Assembly (NCBI GenBank): GCA_023386635.1
Contig: JAEWJH010000036.1
Location: 56,168-120,167, forward strand
Direction of reading: 5' to 3'
Source: Pseudomonadota bacterium
Lineage (GTDB): Bacteria; Pseudomonadota; Alphaproteobacteria; Rhizobiales; Xanthobacteraceae
DNA: 64,000 nt
Part shown: in pieces, positions 8,711 through 17,417 of the stretch
Position numbering within the stretch: the first letter of the stretch is position 1
How the letters are laid out: every line of letters starts with the position of its first letter
Position numbers and translations under genes: made by a program
The notes under the pieces: generated by a model
What the model saw: the letters and a program-made list of their open reading frames with translations, nothing else
Database searches by the model: none
What the model was told of the DNA's origin: nothing

Positions 8711-9586
8711 CTATCGCCCGAACAGGCCTTGCGGCCGGAACGCGAGGGTGAGCAACAGGAAGCCGAACGCCACCGCCGGCGCCCAGGAGGGGCCGTAGAA
8801 CGTCGCGGTGAAGCTTTCCATGACGCCGAGCAGCATCGCGCCGACCAGCGTGCCGGGCAGGCTCTGCATGCCGCCGAGCACGCAGATCGCGAACACCCGG
8901 CCGATATATTCACGGCCGACCGACGGCTCGACCGGCTGGATGACGATCAGCAGCGCGCCGGCGATCGATGCGGTCGCGATCGAGATGCCGAAGGCGATGC
9001 GCTTGATCTTGATCGGATCGGCGGCGACGAATTTCAGCGCCGCCTGGTCCTGTGCCACCGCCATGATCGCGCGGCCGGTGAAGGTGCGGCTGAGATAGAT
9101 GATCAGGCCGACGACCATGATCAGCGCGACGACGCACGGCACCAGCATGCGCAGCGGCACGTCGACAAAGCCGAAATGCAGCGTGGTGTCGATATAGGGC
9201 GTGTGCACGTAGCGATAGTCGACACCGAACGCCAGGATCAGGAGCACCTCGGTGATGAACAGCAGGCCAAAGAAGAAGGCGAGGCCGCGCAGCGCCTCCT
9301 GCCCAAACTTCTCGAACGAGGAATAGTAGAGCTGGTACACCGACATGCCGAGCGCGAAGAACGCCGGCAGCGCCACCACGCTCGCCAGGATCGGATCGAT
9401 GCCGAAGCTCACATTGAGCAAGTAGGCAATATAGGAACCGAGAATGACGAAAGCGGGATGCGCGATGTTGACGATGTCGAGAATGCCGAACGAGATCGAA
9501 ATGCCGATGGTCACCGCGGCATAAAATCCGCCGAGCAGGATGCCCGCAATGATCGCGTTGATGAGTAGGTCCGTCGTCACGCCCAT
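8711..9586 (-). CDS. livH: Branched-chain-type ABC transporter permease
   Basis: A 291-residue inner-membrane permease with about eight hydrophobic segments. The EAA-like loop RAIMAVAQDQAALKFVAADPIKIKRIAFGIS matches LivH. First gene of the leftward livHMGF operon. The 305-bp gap upstream (9587-9891) holds the terminator of the preceding binding-protein gene at 9801-9834 and nothing else I can name, so this operon should have its own promoter there or depend on read-through. Confidence 0.88.
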   Translation of the reverse strand: MGVTTDLLINAIIAGILLGGFYAAVTIGISISFGILDIVNIAHPAFVILGSYIAYLLNVSFGIDPILASVVALPAFFALGMSVYQLYYSSFEKFGQEALRGLAFFFGLLFITEVLLILAFGVDYRYVHTPYIDTTLHFGFVDVPLRMLVPCVVALIMVVGLIIYLSRTFTGRAIMAVAQDQAALKFVAADPIKIKRIAFGISIATASIAGALLIVIQPVEPSVGREYIGRVFAICVLGGMQSLPGTLVGAMLLGVMESFTATFYGPSWAPAVAFGFLLLTLAFRPQGLFGR

Positions 9587-9800
9587 GCGACTTCAACCGG
9601 CGGGGTCATTTGCATTGCCACACATGTGCTTTGCGACGGATCGTCGGGCACAGGCGTTGCGATGTGCAAATTGTCCAGGCCGGCCGTTCCCCCCTGAGGT
9701 TCTTGTCAAGTGCCGGTGTCGCCCATGACATCCAACGGGTTGTCACGGAAGCCCGACGTTGCCGCATACTTTGCAGGAACGCCGCCACCTTGGCTAGTCT

Positions 9801-9834
9801 TAAAAGCGGAGGCGCGACAATGTCTCGCCTCCGC
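9801..9834 (-). terminator. Rho-independent terminator of the upstream binding-protein gene
   Basis: On the minus strand a 9-bp perfect stem (GCGGAGGCG, loop of 11, CGCCTCCGC) is followed by TTTTAAGA. It separates the binding-protein gene from livHMGF, so the binding protein can be expressed at a different level from the membrane parts. Confidence 0.75.
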
Positions 9835-9891
9835 CATGGTTGTTCACAAGTACAGTTTCGGACGAAAATCCAACAGTCGCGGACCGGAGCC

Positions 9892-11175
9892 CTATTTCGA
9901 CTGGAACGGCTCCTTGACGTCGCCGGTTTTGAACTGCGGCGGATACAGGATCACGTAGGGATCCGGCTTGCGGAACTGATCGAGGCCGTTACCGACGATG
10001 TTACGGTATTGCACCATCAGCACGCGCGGCTTATCCCACTCGCCGTTGGGCGCGAATTTCACGTCGCCGACCACGGTCGAGAAGCTGTTCTCGTGCAGCG
10101 TCTTGGCCAGCGCCTTCTGGTCGAGGGAGCCGGTCTTGGTCACCGCCTGGCCCATCACCTCCATCGCCGCGTAGATGAATGGCGGGACGTAGAGGCCGAG
10201 CGGATCGACGCCCTGGCCCACCGCTTTGGCCTGATAGGCCGCGACGAACTCCTCGATGCCGGGGAATTTCACGGTCGGCGCGGGCACATAAAGCTCGTAG
10301 CCGAGCATGTTGTTGATCAGCGGCCCGAGCTGGGTCTTGATCGCCGCGAACTGCAGGCCCACCGGGCCGCCGCCGATCAGACGCGTCTTCAGGCCGATCT
10401 CATGGATGCTGCGGGTGATGCCCACCGTGTCGGTGGGATAGGAGGCGAGGAAGACGAGATCCGGCTGCGAGGCCTGCACCGCGCGCACGATCGGCGCGAA
10501 GTCCACCGTGCTTGGCGGATAGGAGCGGTCGTAGACGATCTTCAGCCCCATCGCCTTGGCGATCTTGCGCGCTGAATCGGCGTTGACCTTGCCGAACTCG
10601 GCATCGGCGCCGACGATCGCGACGCTCTTGGGCGCCGGGTTGAGTGTCTTCGCCACGGCGAAGAACGCATCCGGGATGGTCTCGGCCGACTTCGGCCCCA
10701 TCGGCATGATCTGGAAATAGCGGTCGTAGTTGAACTGGTCGTTCACGCCGACGCCGAACAGACCCATGAAGGTGAAGCCCTTCTGCATCACCACCGGCAT
10801 CGCCGGGGCCATCAGGTTCGTCCCGTATGGCGAGACAAGAAGATCGACTTTGTCGACGTCGATCAGCTTGGTGTAGATGCCCGGCACCGTGTTCGGGTTG
10901 CTCTGGTCATCGTAGTGCACGAGCTGCACCTGACGGCCGAGCAGGCCGCCGGCGGCGTTGACCTTCTCCGCCCACATCTGCATCGCCAGCAGCGCGGCCT
11001 TGCCGTTGGCGGCGAGCCCGCCCGACAGCGCCATGCTGAAGCCGATCTTGATCGGGTCGGCCGCATGCGCGGGGACGCTCGCAAATTGCGTGCCGGCGAA
11101 CAGCGTGACGGCGGCCGTGGCCGCGAGCAAGGCCCGCCGCGTCGGCCGGAACAAGGTTCGAACCAGTCCGTTCAT
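9892..11175 (-). CDS. Branched-chain-type ABC transporter substrate-binding protein
   Basis: A 427-residue LivJ-type binding protein. The ATG at 11175 is preferred to the upstream in-frame start because GAGGAGGAAA lies 5-14 bases before it and residues 1-38 then form a signal peptide with an RPTRRALLAATAAVTLFAG core ending AHA. The mature protein starts ADPIKIGFSMALSGGLAANGK. It is a paralogue of the protein at 4035-5306. It lies 66 bp downstream of an alpha/beta hydrolase gene in the same orientation and upstream of livHMGF, so it is the likely partner of that permease. Confidence 0.88.
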   Translation of the reverse strand: MNGLVRTLFRPTRRALLAATAAVTLFAGTQFASVPAHAADPIKIGFSMALSGGLAANGKAALLAMQMWAEKVNAAGGLLGRQVQLVHYDDQSNPNTVPGIYTKLIDVDKVDLLVSPYGTNLMAPAMPVVMQKGFTFMGLFGVGVNDQFNYDRYFQIMPMGPKSAETIPDAFFAVAKTLNPAPKSVAIVGADAEFGKVNADSARKIAKAMGLKIVYDRSYPPSTVDFAPIVRAVQASQPDLVFLASYPTDTVGITRSIHEIGLKTRLIGGGPVGLQFAAIKTQLGPLINNMLGYELYVPAPTVKFPGIEEFVAAYQAKAVGQGVDPLGLYVPPFIYAAMEVMGQAVTKTGSLDQKALAKTLHENSFSTVVGDVKFAPNGEWDKPRVLMVQYRNIVGNGLDQFRKPDPYVILYPPQFKTGDVKEPFQSK

Positions 11176-11241
11176 TGTCGTTTCCTCCTCAGGAGCCGGT
11201 CCCACACCGGCGGGGTTGTTGGCAGCAAAACGTCAGGGCGA

Positions 11242-12057
11242 TCAGGCCGTCAGTCGTCGAACGATCACCGCGTCGTAGGCTTCCGGATTGAGAATGTGCG
11301 GGTAGTGTCCGCCGGTCGGCAGCGTCGCCACTTCGGCTTGCGGATAGCGGTCGCGGACCGCCTGGCGCGAGGCCGGCGGAATGATCGGATCGTCGGCGCA
11401 GTCGATGATGACGATGCGCTCTTGCGGTACCGGCAGCGGCGGACACAGCGTTGCGTCGATAACGCCGAGGAAACGCGCGCGCAGGTTCTCCGCGCTCTGG
11501 CGGCCGGCGAGCATGTCGAGCTGGATCCGTTTGAGTTCGCTGTCGGGCGCCTGCATCACGCGGCCGCGCCACGTCGCCTGCAGATCGGGAGCGGCGGTCG
11601 CTCGCACGAAATCCGGCGCGAACAGCGGATTGGCGAACAGTTCGTCCGGCGTGACGAAGATATTGCCGAGGAACAGCGTCTCGACGCGCGCCGGGTGACG
11701 CAGCGCGAAAACCTGCGCCCAGTAGCCGCCGAACGAGGAGCCGAGCACGCTCGCCGTGCGCAGTTTCAGGTGATCCATCAGCGCAGCAAGCCCATCGGCG
11801 AGGCGATCCGGATCGGCCTCCGCCGGATAGCCGACGGAGATGATGCGGAAGCGATCGCCGAGTGCGGCGATCTGCTTGAAGAACATCTCGCAGGTGCCGA
11901 CCGAGCCCGGCAGCATGACCAGCGCGGGTCCGTCGCCGCCGGTGTCGATATAGGGCCAGGCGTGGGCCACGCCTTGCGCGTCGATCCGCACGCTGTGGAC
12001 CGCGGCATCCAGATGCCACGGCGGTGCCGCCGTGGCCGGAGAGGGGTTACGCGACAT
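11242..12057 (-). CDS. Alpha/beta hydrolase
   Basis: A 271-residue cytoplasmic hydrolase. The oxyanion region is ALVMLPGSVGT, the nucleophile elbow is GSSFGG, the acid lies in DCADDPIIPP and the catalytic His in PTGGHYPHILNPE. The pattern resembles the maspardin/lipase-like branch rather than a well-studied C-C hydrolase. It follows the cupin gene by 16 bp and precedes the importer's binding-protein gene, so it probably acts on the imported compound or its ester/lactone intermediate. Substrate unknown. Confidence 0.8.
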   Translation of the reverse strand: MSRNPSPATAAPPWHLDAAVHSVRIDAQGVAHAWPYIDTGGDGPALVMLPGSVGTCEMFFKQIAALGDRFRIISVGYPAEADPDRLADGLAALMDHLKLRTASVLGSSFGGYWAQVFALRHPARVETLFLGNIFVTPDELFANPLFAPDFVRATAAPDLQATWRGRVMQAPDSELKRIQLDMLAGRQSAENLRARFLGVIDATLCPPLPVPQERIVIIDCADDPIIPPASRQAVRDRYPQAEVATLPTGGHYPHILNPEAYDAVIVRRLTA

Positions 12058-12073
12058 ACGAATGGGCGCGCGA

Positions 12074-12631
12074 TCAGCGCTTCCAGGCGCCGGCGGCGAC
12101 CAACTCGTCCATCGCCTCGTCGGTGAACTCGGCCTTCGGCCCGTTGCCGCCGATGACGAACATCAGAATTGCTTCCTCGTTCGGATCGCCAGGCGTGATG
12201 TTCTCGAAGCGGCGCGCACAGCCGGCTGGGAACGACACCACGTCGAACGGTTCGGCGTCGACGAAATCGACCTCGCCCTTTTCGTTGATCCAGCTGCACC
12301 GCCACTTGCCCGTCATCGGAATGAAGGTCTCGTTGGTGTCGTGGTTGTGCATCATCGGGCCGTTGCCGGGCTTGGCGCGGCAGTAACCGAGATTGAAGCC
12401 TTCGGAGACAGGGATCGCCGACATGCGCGCAGCATCGTCGCCGACCGGAGATGTCACCGCGCCGCCTTCGCCTTCCGGCGGCTGGAAGCCGATCACGTTG
12501 TACAGTGTGCGGATGCAGCCCTTCATCTTGCTGTCGGGCAATCCGCCGTCCGAACCCTTGAGATTTTTGAAGAAGGCGACCCGCTTCATCATCTCGGCGC
12601 GGGGAAGGCCAGCGCGCGGCAACGTTTCCAT
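12074..12631 (-). CDS. Cupin-domain protein
   Basis: A 185-residue protein with a central cupin barrel: PMMHNHDTNETFIPMTGKW carries the GX5HXH-like motif (HNHDTNE) and FDVVSFPAGCARRFENI the second motif. It may be a metal-dependent dioxygenase, isomerase or a ligand-binding protein. AAGGGAGA lies before the ATG. It is the first gene of a leftward operon (cupin, alpha/beta hydrolase, binding protein) driven by the promoter at 12672-12700. Confidence 0.78.
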   Translation of the reverse strand: METLPRAGLPRAEMMKRVAFFKNLKGSDGGLPDSKMKGCIRTLYNVIGFQPPEGEGGAVTSPVGDDAARMSAIPVSEGFNLGYCRAKPGNGPMMHNHDTNETFIPMTGKWRCSWINEKGEVDFVDAEPFDVVSFPAGCARRFENITPGDPNEEAILMFVIGGNGPKAEFTDEAMDELVAAGAWKR

Positions 12632-12671
12632 GGAGACGTCTCCCTTGCTTATTTGATGGCTTGTTGGAATT

Positions 12672-12700
12672 ATTATTGGTCAAATGATCAATAGCGTCAA
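12672..12700 (-). promoter_or_regulatory. Sigma-70-type promoter with a palindromic operator in the spacer
   Basis: On the minus strand TTGACG (12700-12695) and AATAAT (12677-12672) are separated by exactly 17 bases. The palindrome TTGGTCAAATGATCAA (12676-12691; arms 6 of 7 paired) lies between them and overlaps the -10. A bound dimeric repressor would block polymerase. The predicted start is about 35 bases before the cupin ATG. The divergently encoded TetR protein or a GntR-type regulator elsewhere could be the ligand. Confidence 0.6.
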
Positions 12701-12848
12701 GACCCGGTTTTACGGCGTTTTAGGCGGGTCTGAAAAGGAACCGGTGTGTGCGCCGCAACATAAATGGCTGCGCCAGCACTATGCCTCTCGCGCGACGTTG
12801 CGGAAAAGCACAGCGTTCGCGCGCGGTCCTGTTTTCGTGCGCCGGCGA

Positions 12849-12906
12849 AAGTCTTTAAGAGAGCGCCCAAGTCTTTAAGAGAGCGACAAAGTCTTTAAGA
12901 GAGCAT
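12849..12906 (+). repeat. Three tandem 20-bp repeats before the tetR-type gene
   Basis: The core GTCTTTAAGAGAGC occurs at 12851, 12871 and 12891 with a strict 20-bp period; only the 4-6 linking bases differ. Each core contains the small palindrome TCTT-T-AAGA. The last copy ends one base before the ATG at 12908 and provides its purine-rich ribosome-binding stretch. Two-helical-turn spacing suggests an array of protein sites on one face of the DNA, most simply autoregulation by the TetR protein. Tandem slippage of the ribosome-binding region is the alternative. Confidence 0.75.
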
Positions 12907-12907
12907 C

Positions 12908-13636
12908 ATGGGGAAGAGGCCGTCGACGAGTCGATCCAGGAGGCCGCTGCAGCAGCCGCCGAAAACGGTACGCCGCCGTGCCGCAGCGCCGGCACGCAAG
13001 CGCACGCGCCTCGAGCCCGGCGAACGCAGCATGCAAATCCTGCGTGGCGCGATCGCGTTCTTCGCCGAGCGTGGCTTCGGCGGTCAGACGCGCGAACTGG
13101 CGCAGCAACTCGGCATCTCGCAGGGGCTGCTCTATCGCTACTTCCCGACCAAGGAATCCCTGATCGAGCAAATCTACGAAGAACTGTTCGTCAAGCGGTT
13201 CAAGCCGGAGTGGGATGCGCTGCTGACGAACCGCAACGTGCCGCTGCGCGCGCGTCTCATCGATTTCTATCGCGACTATTCGGAGATGCTGCACGATGAC
13301 GAGTGGGGACGCATCTACCTCTATTCCGGTCTCGGCGGATCGACCATTGCGCGGCGCTTCGCGACCCATGTGACGCAAAGCATTTTCGCCCGCGTCATCG
13401 ACGAGTTGCGGCACGACTGCGGCGTGCCGGGCGTTGCGGCGAAGCCGATGACCGAGCCGGAAGCGGAGTTGATGTGGAGCCTGCACGGCAGCATTTTCTA
13501 CATCGGTATCCGCAAATCGGTGTACCGGGTCGAGCCGCCGCGCGACATCGCCGGCACGGTGCGGCGCATGGTCGAGAATTTCTATGACAACGGCCGCGAG
13601 TTGATGCGGGCAGATAAGGCGTCATGCCCGGGATGA
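12908..13636 (+). CDS. TetR/AcrR family transcriptional regulator
   Basis: A 242-residue regulator. A basic, proline/arginine-rich N-terminal tail (residues 1-38) is longer than usual; the HTH follows as ILRGAIAFFAERGFGGQTRELAQQLGISQGLLYRYFPTKESLIEQIY, the classical TetR N-domain. The C-terminal ligand domain shows no recognised subfamily. It is divergent from the cupin-hydrolase-binding-protein operon and is preceded by three tandem repeats, so it probably controls that operon and itself. The last codons and stop run into the palindrome at 13621-13649. Confidence 0.88.
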   Translation: MGKRPSTSRSRRPLQQPPKTVRRRAAAPARKRTRLEPGERSMQILRGAIAFFAERGFGGQTRELAQQLGISQGLLYRYFPTKESLIEQIYEELFVKRFKPEWDALLTNRNVPLRARLIDFYRDYSEMLHDDEWGRIYLYSGLGGSTIARRFATHVTQSIFARVIDELRHDCGVPGVAAKPMTEPEAELMWSLHGSIFYIGIRKSVYRVEPPRDIAGTVRRMVENFYDNGRELMRADKASCPG

Positions 13637-13649
13637 ACCCGGGCATGAC
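13621..13649. repeat. Perfect REP-type palindrome between convergent genes
   Basis: A 12-bp perfect stem GTCATGCCCGGG / CCCGGGCATGAC with a 5-base loop. It overlaps the last five codons and stop of the TetR gene. It lacks a T-tract but could act as a 3' stabilising or Rho-entry structure for both convergent transcripts. Confidence 0.75.
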
Positions 13650-13669
13650 GATGAGAAAGCCGAACGAAC

Positions 13670-14116
13670 CTACGCCGCCTCGGCGGTGACGCCGGCCGGC
13701 AGCGGCAGCGGCTTGTTCGCGCTCTGCTTCGTCTCCACGGTCATGAAGATCATGTCGGTGTCGCCGATATTGGTCAGGTCGTGCACCTTGTATTCGCCGG
13801 CGCCGTAGGTTTCGTGCCGCGTCTCGCCGGGCTGATAGGTATATTCCACCGTGCTGCCGTCGTGCACGTGCTGGCGGCCGCGCCCCCCGTTCACCGATGT
13901 CCAGAAGTAGTCGAGCACATGGCGATGGAAACCGATCCGCTCGCCGGGTGCGAGCTTGATCATCCAGACGCGCAGCTTTTCGTTCTCGGATAGCAGCCGC
14001 GAGCCGACGCAGGGATTGGGATTGCTCGCCTCGCGCGCGAACTCGGCCTGCAATTCCGGGGACCACGGCGCGTGATCCTTTGTCACCGTCGGCTTGTCGG
14101 ACATGGTCATCGCCAT
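13670..14116 (-). CDS. Cupin-domain protein
   Basis: A 148-residue small cupin. LAPGERIGFHRHVLDYFWT contains the HRH metal-binding pair, and GETRHETYGAGEYKVHDLTNIGDTDMIFMTVE forms the second half of the barrel. GGAGGG lies 7 bases before the ATG at 14116. Many such proteins bind a metal and have no known substrate. It is divergent from the FAD monooxygenase gene with 104 bp between the starts, so the two may be co-regulated. Confidence 0.78.
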   Translation of the reverse strand: MAMTMSDKPTVTKDHAPWSPELQAEFAREASNPNPCVGSRLLSENEKLRVWMIKLAPGERIGFHRHVLDYFWTSVNGGRGRQHVHDGSTVEYTYQPGETRHETYGAGEYKVHDLTNIGDTDMIFMTVETKQSANKPLPLPAGVTAEAA

Positions 14117-14220
14117 CGGCTTTCCCTCCGATCGTCTATTGGGTCATAGTATAGCAAACGCGGTCGCGAGCGCGAAACCACAAGTCCGCCATGCCTACCC
14201 GCGATACAGGACAGCACAGT

Positions 14221-15438
14221 ATGCAGCGCACGGCGCTGGTCATCGGCGGTTCCATGAGCGGGCTGCTCGCCGGGCTGCTGCTCCGCCGCGCCGGATGGGC
14301 CGTGACGGTGTGCGAGCGGGCGCAGGCCGAACTTGCCGGCCGCGGCGCCGGCATCGTCGCGCAGCCTTCGCTGCTGGCGACGCTCGAGCTGTTCGGCATC
14401 GACAGTCGCGATCTCGGCGTCACGGTGAACAGCCGCCGCATCCTCGATCGTGATGGAGCGGTCGCCACTGCGCGCGATTGCGCGCAGGTGCTCACCGCGT
14501 GGGAGCGCGTCTATCGCATCCTCCGCCATCTGTTCGGCGATGCCGACTATCGGCGCGGCTGCGCTTTCGCCGGATTCACGCAGGACGCTGATGGCGTGAC
14601 CGCGCGCTTTGCCGATGGTGCGACCGCGCGCGCCGATCTCCTGATCGGCGCCGATGGGTTTCGCTCGACGGTGCGTGAGCACTGTCTGCCCGCCGTGCCG
14701 CTGCGCTACGCCGGTTATGCCGCGTGGCGCGCGCTGGTGCCGGAAGCGCGGTTGCCGCCCGAGGTGCTGCGCGACGTGTTTCCCTACATGGCGTTCGGCC
14801 TGCCGCCCGGCGAGCAGTTCCTCGCTTATCCGGTGGCCGGTGACGACAACGATCTGCGGGTGGGTTATCGCCGGCTGAACGTCATCTGGTATCGCCCCGC
14901 CGCCGAAGCCACGGCGCTGCGCGATCTGTTGACCGACACGCAGGGCAAGACCCACGCGCTGTCGATCCCGCCGCCGCTCATTCGCGCGGACGTCATCGCG
15001 GCGATGAAGGACGCGGCAGAACGGCTGCTGGCGCCGCAATTCCGTGCCGTGGTGCGGCTGATCGGCAATCCCGACATTCCGCCGATCCTGCAGCCGATCT
15101 ACGATCTGGTCGCGCCGCAGATGGCGTTCGGCCGCGTCGCGCTGATCGGCGATGCGGCGTTCCTGATCCGCCCGCATGTGGGGGCAGGCGTGTCGAAGGC
15201 GGCCGACGACGCGGCGGCGCTGGTCCGCGCGCTCGAGGGGCAATCCGTCGATGCCGGGCTCCGGCGCTTCGCGGCTGAGCGCCATCCGGTCGGCCTGCGG
15301 ACGGTCGAGCAGGCGCGCCATCTCGGCGCTTATCTGCAGGCGACCCGCACGCAGGAGGAGCAGGGTCGGGCGCAACGCCACAGCGCCGACGCGGCAGTGC
15401 TGGCGGAGACCGCGCTGGTCGATTTCCTCGATGCCTGA
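14221..15438 (+). CDS. FAD-dependent aromatic-ring monooxygenase-like protein
   Basis: A 405-residue protein. The ATG at 14221 places the dinucleotide-binding motif GGSMSGLLAGLLLRRAG at residues 9-25, as in the family; the upstream in-frame ATG adds ten unlikely residues. The DG motif is LLIGADGFRST and the second FAD motif is VALIGDAAFLIRPHVGAGVSKAADDA. This is the class A flavoprotein hydroxylase family (salicylate, 6-hydroxynicotinate, UbiH-like), which uses NAD(P)H and O2 on a phenol or heteroaromatic ring. Substrate unknown. Confidence 0.85.
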   Translation: MQRTALVIGGSMSGLLAGLLLRRAGWAVTVCERAQAELAGRGAGIVAQPSLLATLELFGIDSRDLGVTVNSRRILDRDGAVATARDCAQVLTAWERVYRILRHLFGDADYRRGCAFAGFTQDADGVTARFADGATARADLLIGADGFRSTVREHCLPAVPLRYAGYAAWRALVPEARLPPEVLRDVFPYMAFGLPPGEQFLAYPVAGDDNDLRVGYRRLNVIWYRPAAEATALRDLLTDTQGKTHALSIPPPLIRADVIAAMKDAAERLLAPQFRAVVRLIGNPDIPPILQPIYDLVAPQMAFGRVALIGDAAFLIRPHVGAGVSKAADDAAALVRALEGQSVDAGLRRFAAERHPVGLRTVEQARHLGAYLQATRTQEEQGRAQRHSADAAVLAETALVDFLDA

Positions 15439-15555
15439 CGGATTGCCTGCGAGCTATTCGCAACGCAGGGTGCTCAAAGCGCCAAGGGAATGTTAGACGG
15501 TGACCCGGGCCGGCACGTCGGCAAAACCGCGGTTCAAGCCGCAAGCAGGTGACCG

Positions 15556-16398
15556 GTGACCGTGTCTGCTCCCATCCTGATGGCCATGGTGGCCATGGTT
15601 TTGTTTTCTTTCGCCGATTTCGCCCTCAAGCGCGCGGCGGACGAAGGAGTGAAGCCGTACCACTCGGTGATGGTGCAGGCGTGGTTCTTCTCCAGCTCGA
15701 TGATTCTCTATGCGTATTTCAGCGGACAACTGGTGCCGGTCCCGGCGGCGCTCTGGGGCGCGGCGGCAGGGTTGTGCATGGTGATAGGGTTTTCCGCCTT
15801 CACACGCAGCCTGATGGGCGAGCCGGTCAGCATTCAGGCGCCGGTGTTCAGGCTGAATTTCGTCATCGCCGCCACGGTCGGCTTTCTGTTTTTCGGCGAG
15901 GCGCTGACGCCGTTGAAAGGCGTTGCGCTGTGTCTGGCGCTGCTGGCGGTATGGCTGCTGCTCGGCAATACCGGGGGCGCGATCAGCCGTCGCGCGCTGG
16001 CGCAGGTGCTGGTCGCTACCGTCGCGGTCGGCCTTGCCAATGTGCTGCATAAATTCGGGCTGCGCGCCGGCGCGCTGCCGGAAACGCTGGTGGCGGCGCA
16101 GGCCTGCGTGTTCGTCAGTATCGCGACGTTGCAGACACTGGTCATCGAAAGGAAGATCGCGCCGCCGCGTGTGGCGTTCCGCTACCCGGTGGTTTGCGCC
16201 TATCTGTTCCTGGTCGGCTTCCTGACGCTGGTGCGCGGCCTCGCCGACGGCGAAGCGAGCGTGCTGGTGCCGATCTCGCAGATGGGATTCGTCGTCACCG
16301 CCATGCTCGGCGTCGTGCTGCTCGGCGAGAAGCTGACGCCGCGTAAAAGCGCCGGGCTTATCGCCGCGCTCGCGTCGCTCGCCGCTTTCGCCTGGTAG
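15556..16398 (+). CDS. EamA/DMT-family transporter
   Basis: A 280-residue inner-membrane protein with ten predicted hydrophobic helices in two repeats of five, as in EamA exporters. The start is a GTG at 15556; the first helix begins almost at once. The 3' end overlaps the convergent dehydrogenase gene by 41 bp. The family exports amino acids, metabolites or drugs; the cargo cannot be told. Confidence 0.85.
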   Translation: MTVSAPILMAMVAMVLFSFADFALKRAADEGVKPYHSVMVQAWFFSSSMILYAYFSGQLVPVPAALWGAAAGLCMVIGFSAFTRSLMGEPVSIQAPVFRLNFVIAATVGFLFFGEALTPLKGVALCLALLAVWLLLGNTGGAISRRALAQVLVATVAVGLANVLHKFGLRAGALPETLVAAQACVFVSIATLQTLVIERKIAPPRVAFRYPVVCAYLFLVGFLTLVRGLADGEASVLVPISQMGFVVTAMLGVVLLGEKLTPRKSAGLIAALASLAAFAW

Positions 16399-17305
16399 CG
16401 CGACGCGCTTTCGCCGGCTTGCCGCGCTTCACCTTGCCCATGCGTTCGAGCACGGCGCAGACGGCGCCGGTGTCTTCGTCCGGGTGATCCTTGATCGCCG
16501 CGCGATAGATCGGCTCGGTGGCGCGGAACACCGGCACCTTGACGCCGATCTCGTCGGCGAAAGCGCCGATCACATCCATGTCTTTTTTCCACACGACATT
16601 CTTCATCGTCGCCGGGGTGTACCGGCTGCGCACCATCATCGGTCCGCGCACCTCGAACATGCGGCTCTGGCCCGCGCCGGCATTGGCGAGTTCATAGACA
16701 AGCTGCGGATCGAGTCCGGCCTTGATGCCGAGCACCATGGCCTCGGCGGCGGCGACGTTGTGGATCGCGACCAGAAGGTTCGCGACATACTTCATCTTGC
16801 TGCCGTTGCCGAACGCGCCCAGGTCGTAGACCTCGCGGCCGAAGGCGCGGAACATGGGCCGTAGCCGGCGGATCGTCGCGGTGTCGCCGCTCGCGTAGAA
16901 GATCAGATCCCCTGCCGCCGCCTGAGCGCCGGTGCCGCTCACCGTGCAGTCCAGCATGATGTGGCCGGCCTTGCGCAGCGCTGTCTCGGCGCGCTCCTTG
17001 TCGGCGACGGTGAAGGTCGAGGTTTCGATGACGACGCGCGGCGGCAGTTTGGCCGCGACGATCTCGCGCGTGACGGCGTCGAGCGCTTTCGGATTTGGGA
17101 GGCTGACGAGCACATCGCGGGTCTGCCGCGCCAGGTCGGCGATGCTCGCGGCGATCTCGACGCCGGCCTTCGCGGCAGCGCGGCGCTTCGCGGGGAGGGG
17201 ATCGAAACCGATCACCCGCCAGCCGGCGGCGGCGAGGTTGCGCGCGAACGCGCCGCCCATGATGCCAAGCCCGATCATGCCCACCGTGCCGCGCTTGCGT
17301 GCCAT
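16358..17305 (-). CDS. NAD(P)-dependent beta-hydroxyacid dehydrogenase (3-hydroxyisobutyrate dehydrogenase family)
   Basis: A 315-residue enzyme with the Rossmann motif GLGIMGGAFARNL (residues 12-24), the substrate motif DCTVSGTGAQAAAGDL and the catalytic lysine region NGSKMKYVANLL. It should oxidise or reduce a beta-hydroxyacid with NAD(P). GGAGGC lies before the ATG. The last 23 residues are almost all Arg, Lys and Ala, and part of them is encoded in the 41-bp overlap with the convergent exporter gene, so this tail may be a recent extension. Confidence 0.85.
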   Translation of the reverse strand: MARKRGTVGMIGLGIMGGAFARNLAAAGWRVIGFDPLPAKRRAAAKAGVEIAASIADLARQTRDVLVSLPNPKALDAVTREIVAAKLPPRVVIETSTFTVADKERAETALRKAGHIMLDCTVSGTGAQAAAGDLIFYASGDTATIRRLRPMFRAFGREVYDLGAFGNGSKMKYVANLLVAIHNVAAAEAMVLGIKAGLDPQLVYELANAGAGQSRMFEVRGPMMVRSRYTPATMKNVVWKKDMDVIGAFADEIGVKVPVFRATEPIYRAAIKDHPDEDTGAVCAVLERMGKVKRGKPAKARRATRRKRRATRARR

Positions 17306-17417
17306 CGCATTGCCTCCTGCTGAATCGCCCGTTGCTCATTCATCGGTGATCGCGATAGCGTCGGCAAGCGATCTTCCGGAATGCCCGGTCCTCGTTGCGA
17401 TCACAGGAGAACCACCC

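Noticed and set aside
12849..12906. CRISPR array or plasmid iterons
   Set aside because: Only three repeats with 4-6-base linkers and no unique spacers; no rep gene nearby.
13621..13649. Classical rho-independent terminator between TetR and cupin genes
   Set aside because: The stem is perfect but no T-tract follows on either strand; it is better described as a REP-type palindrome.
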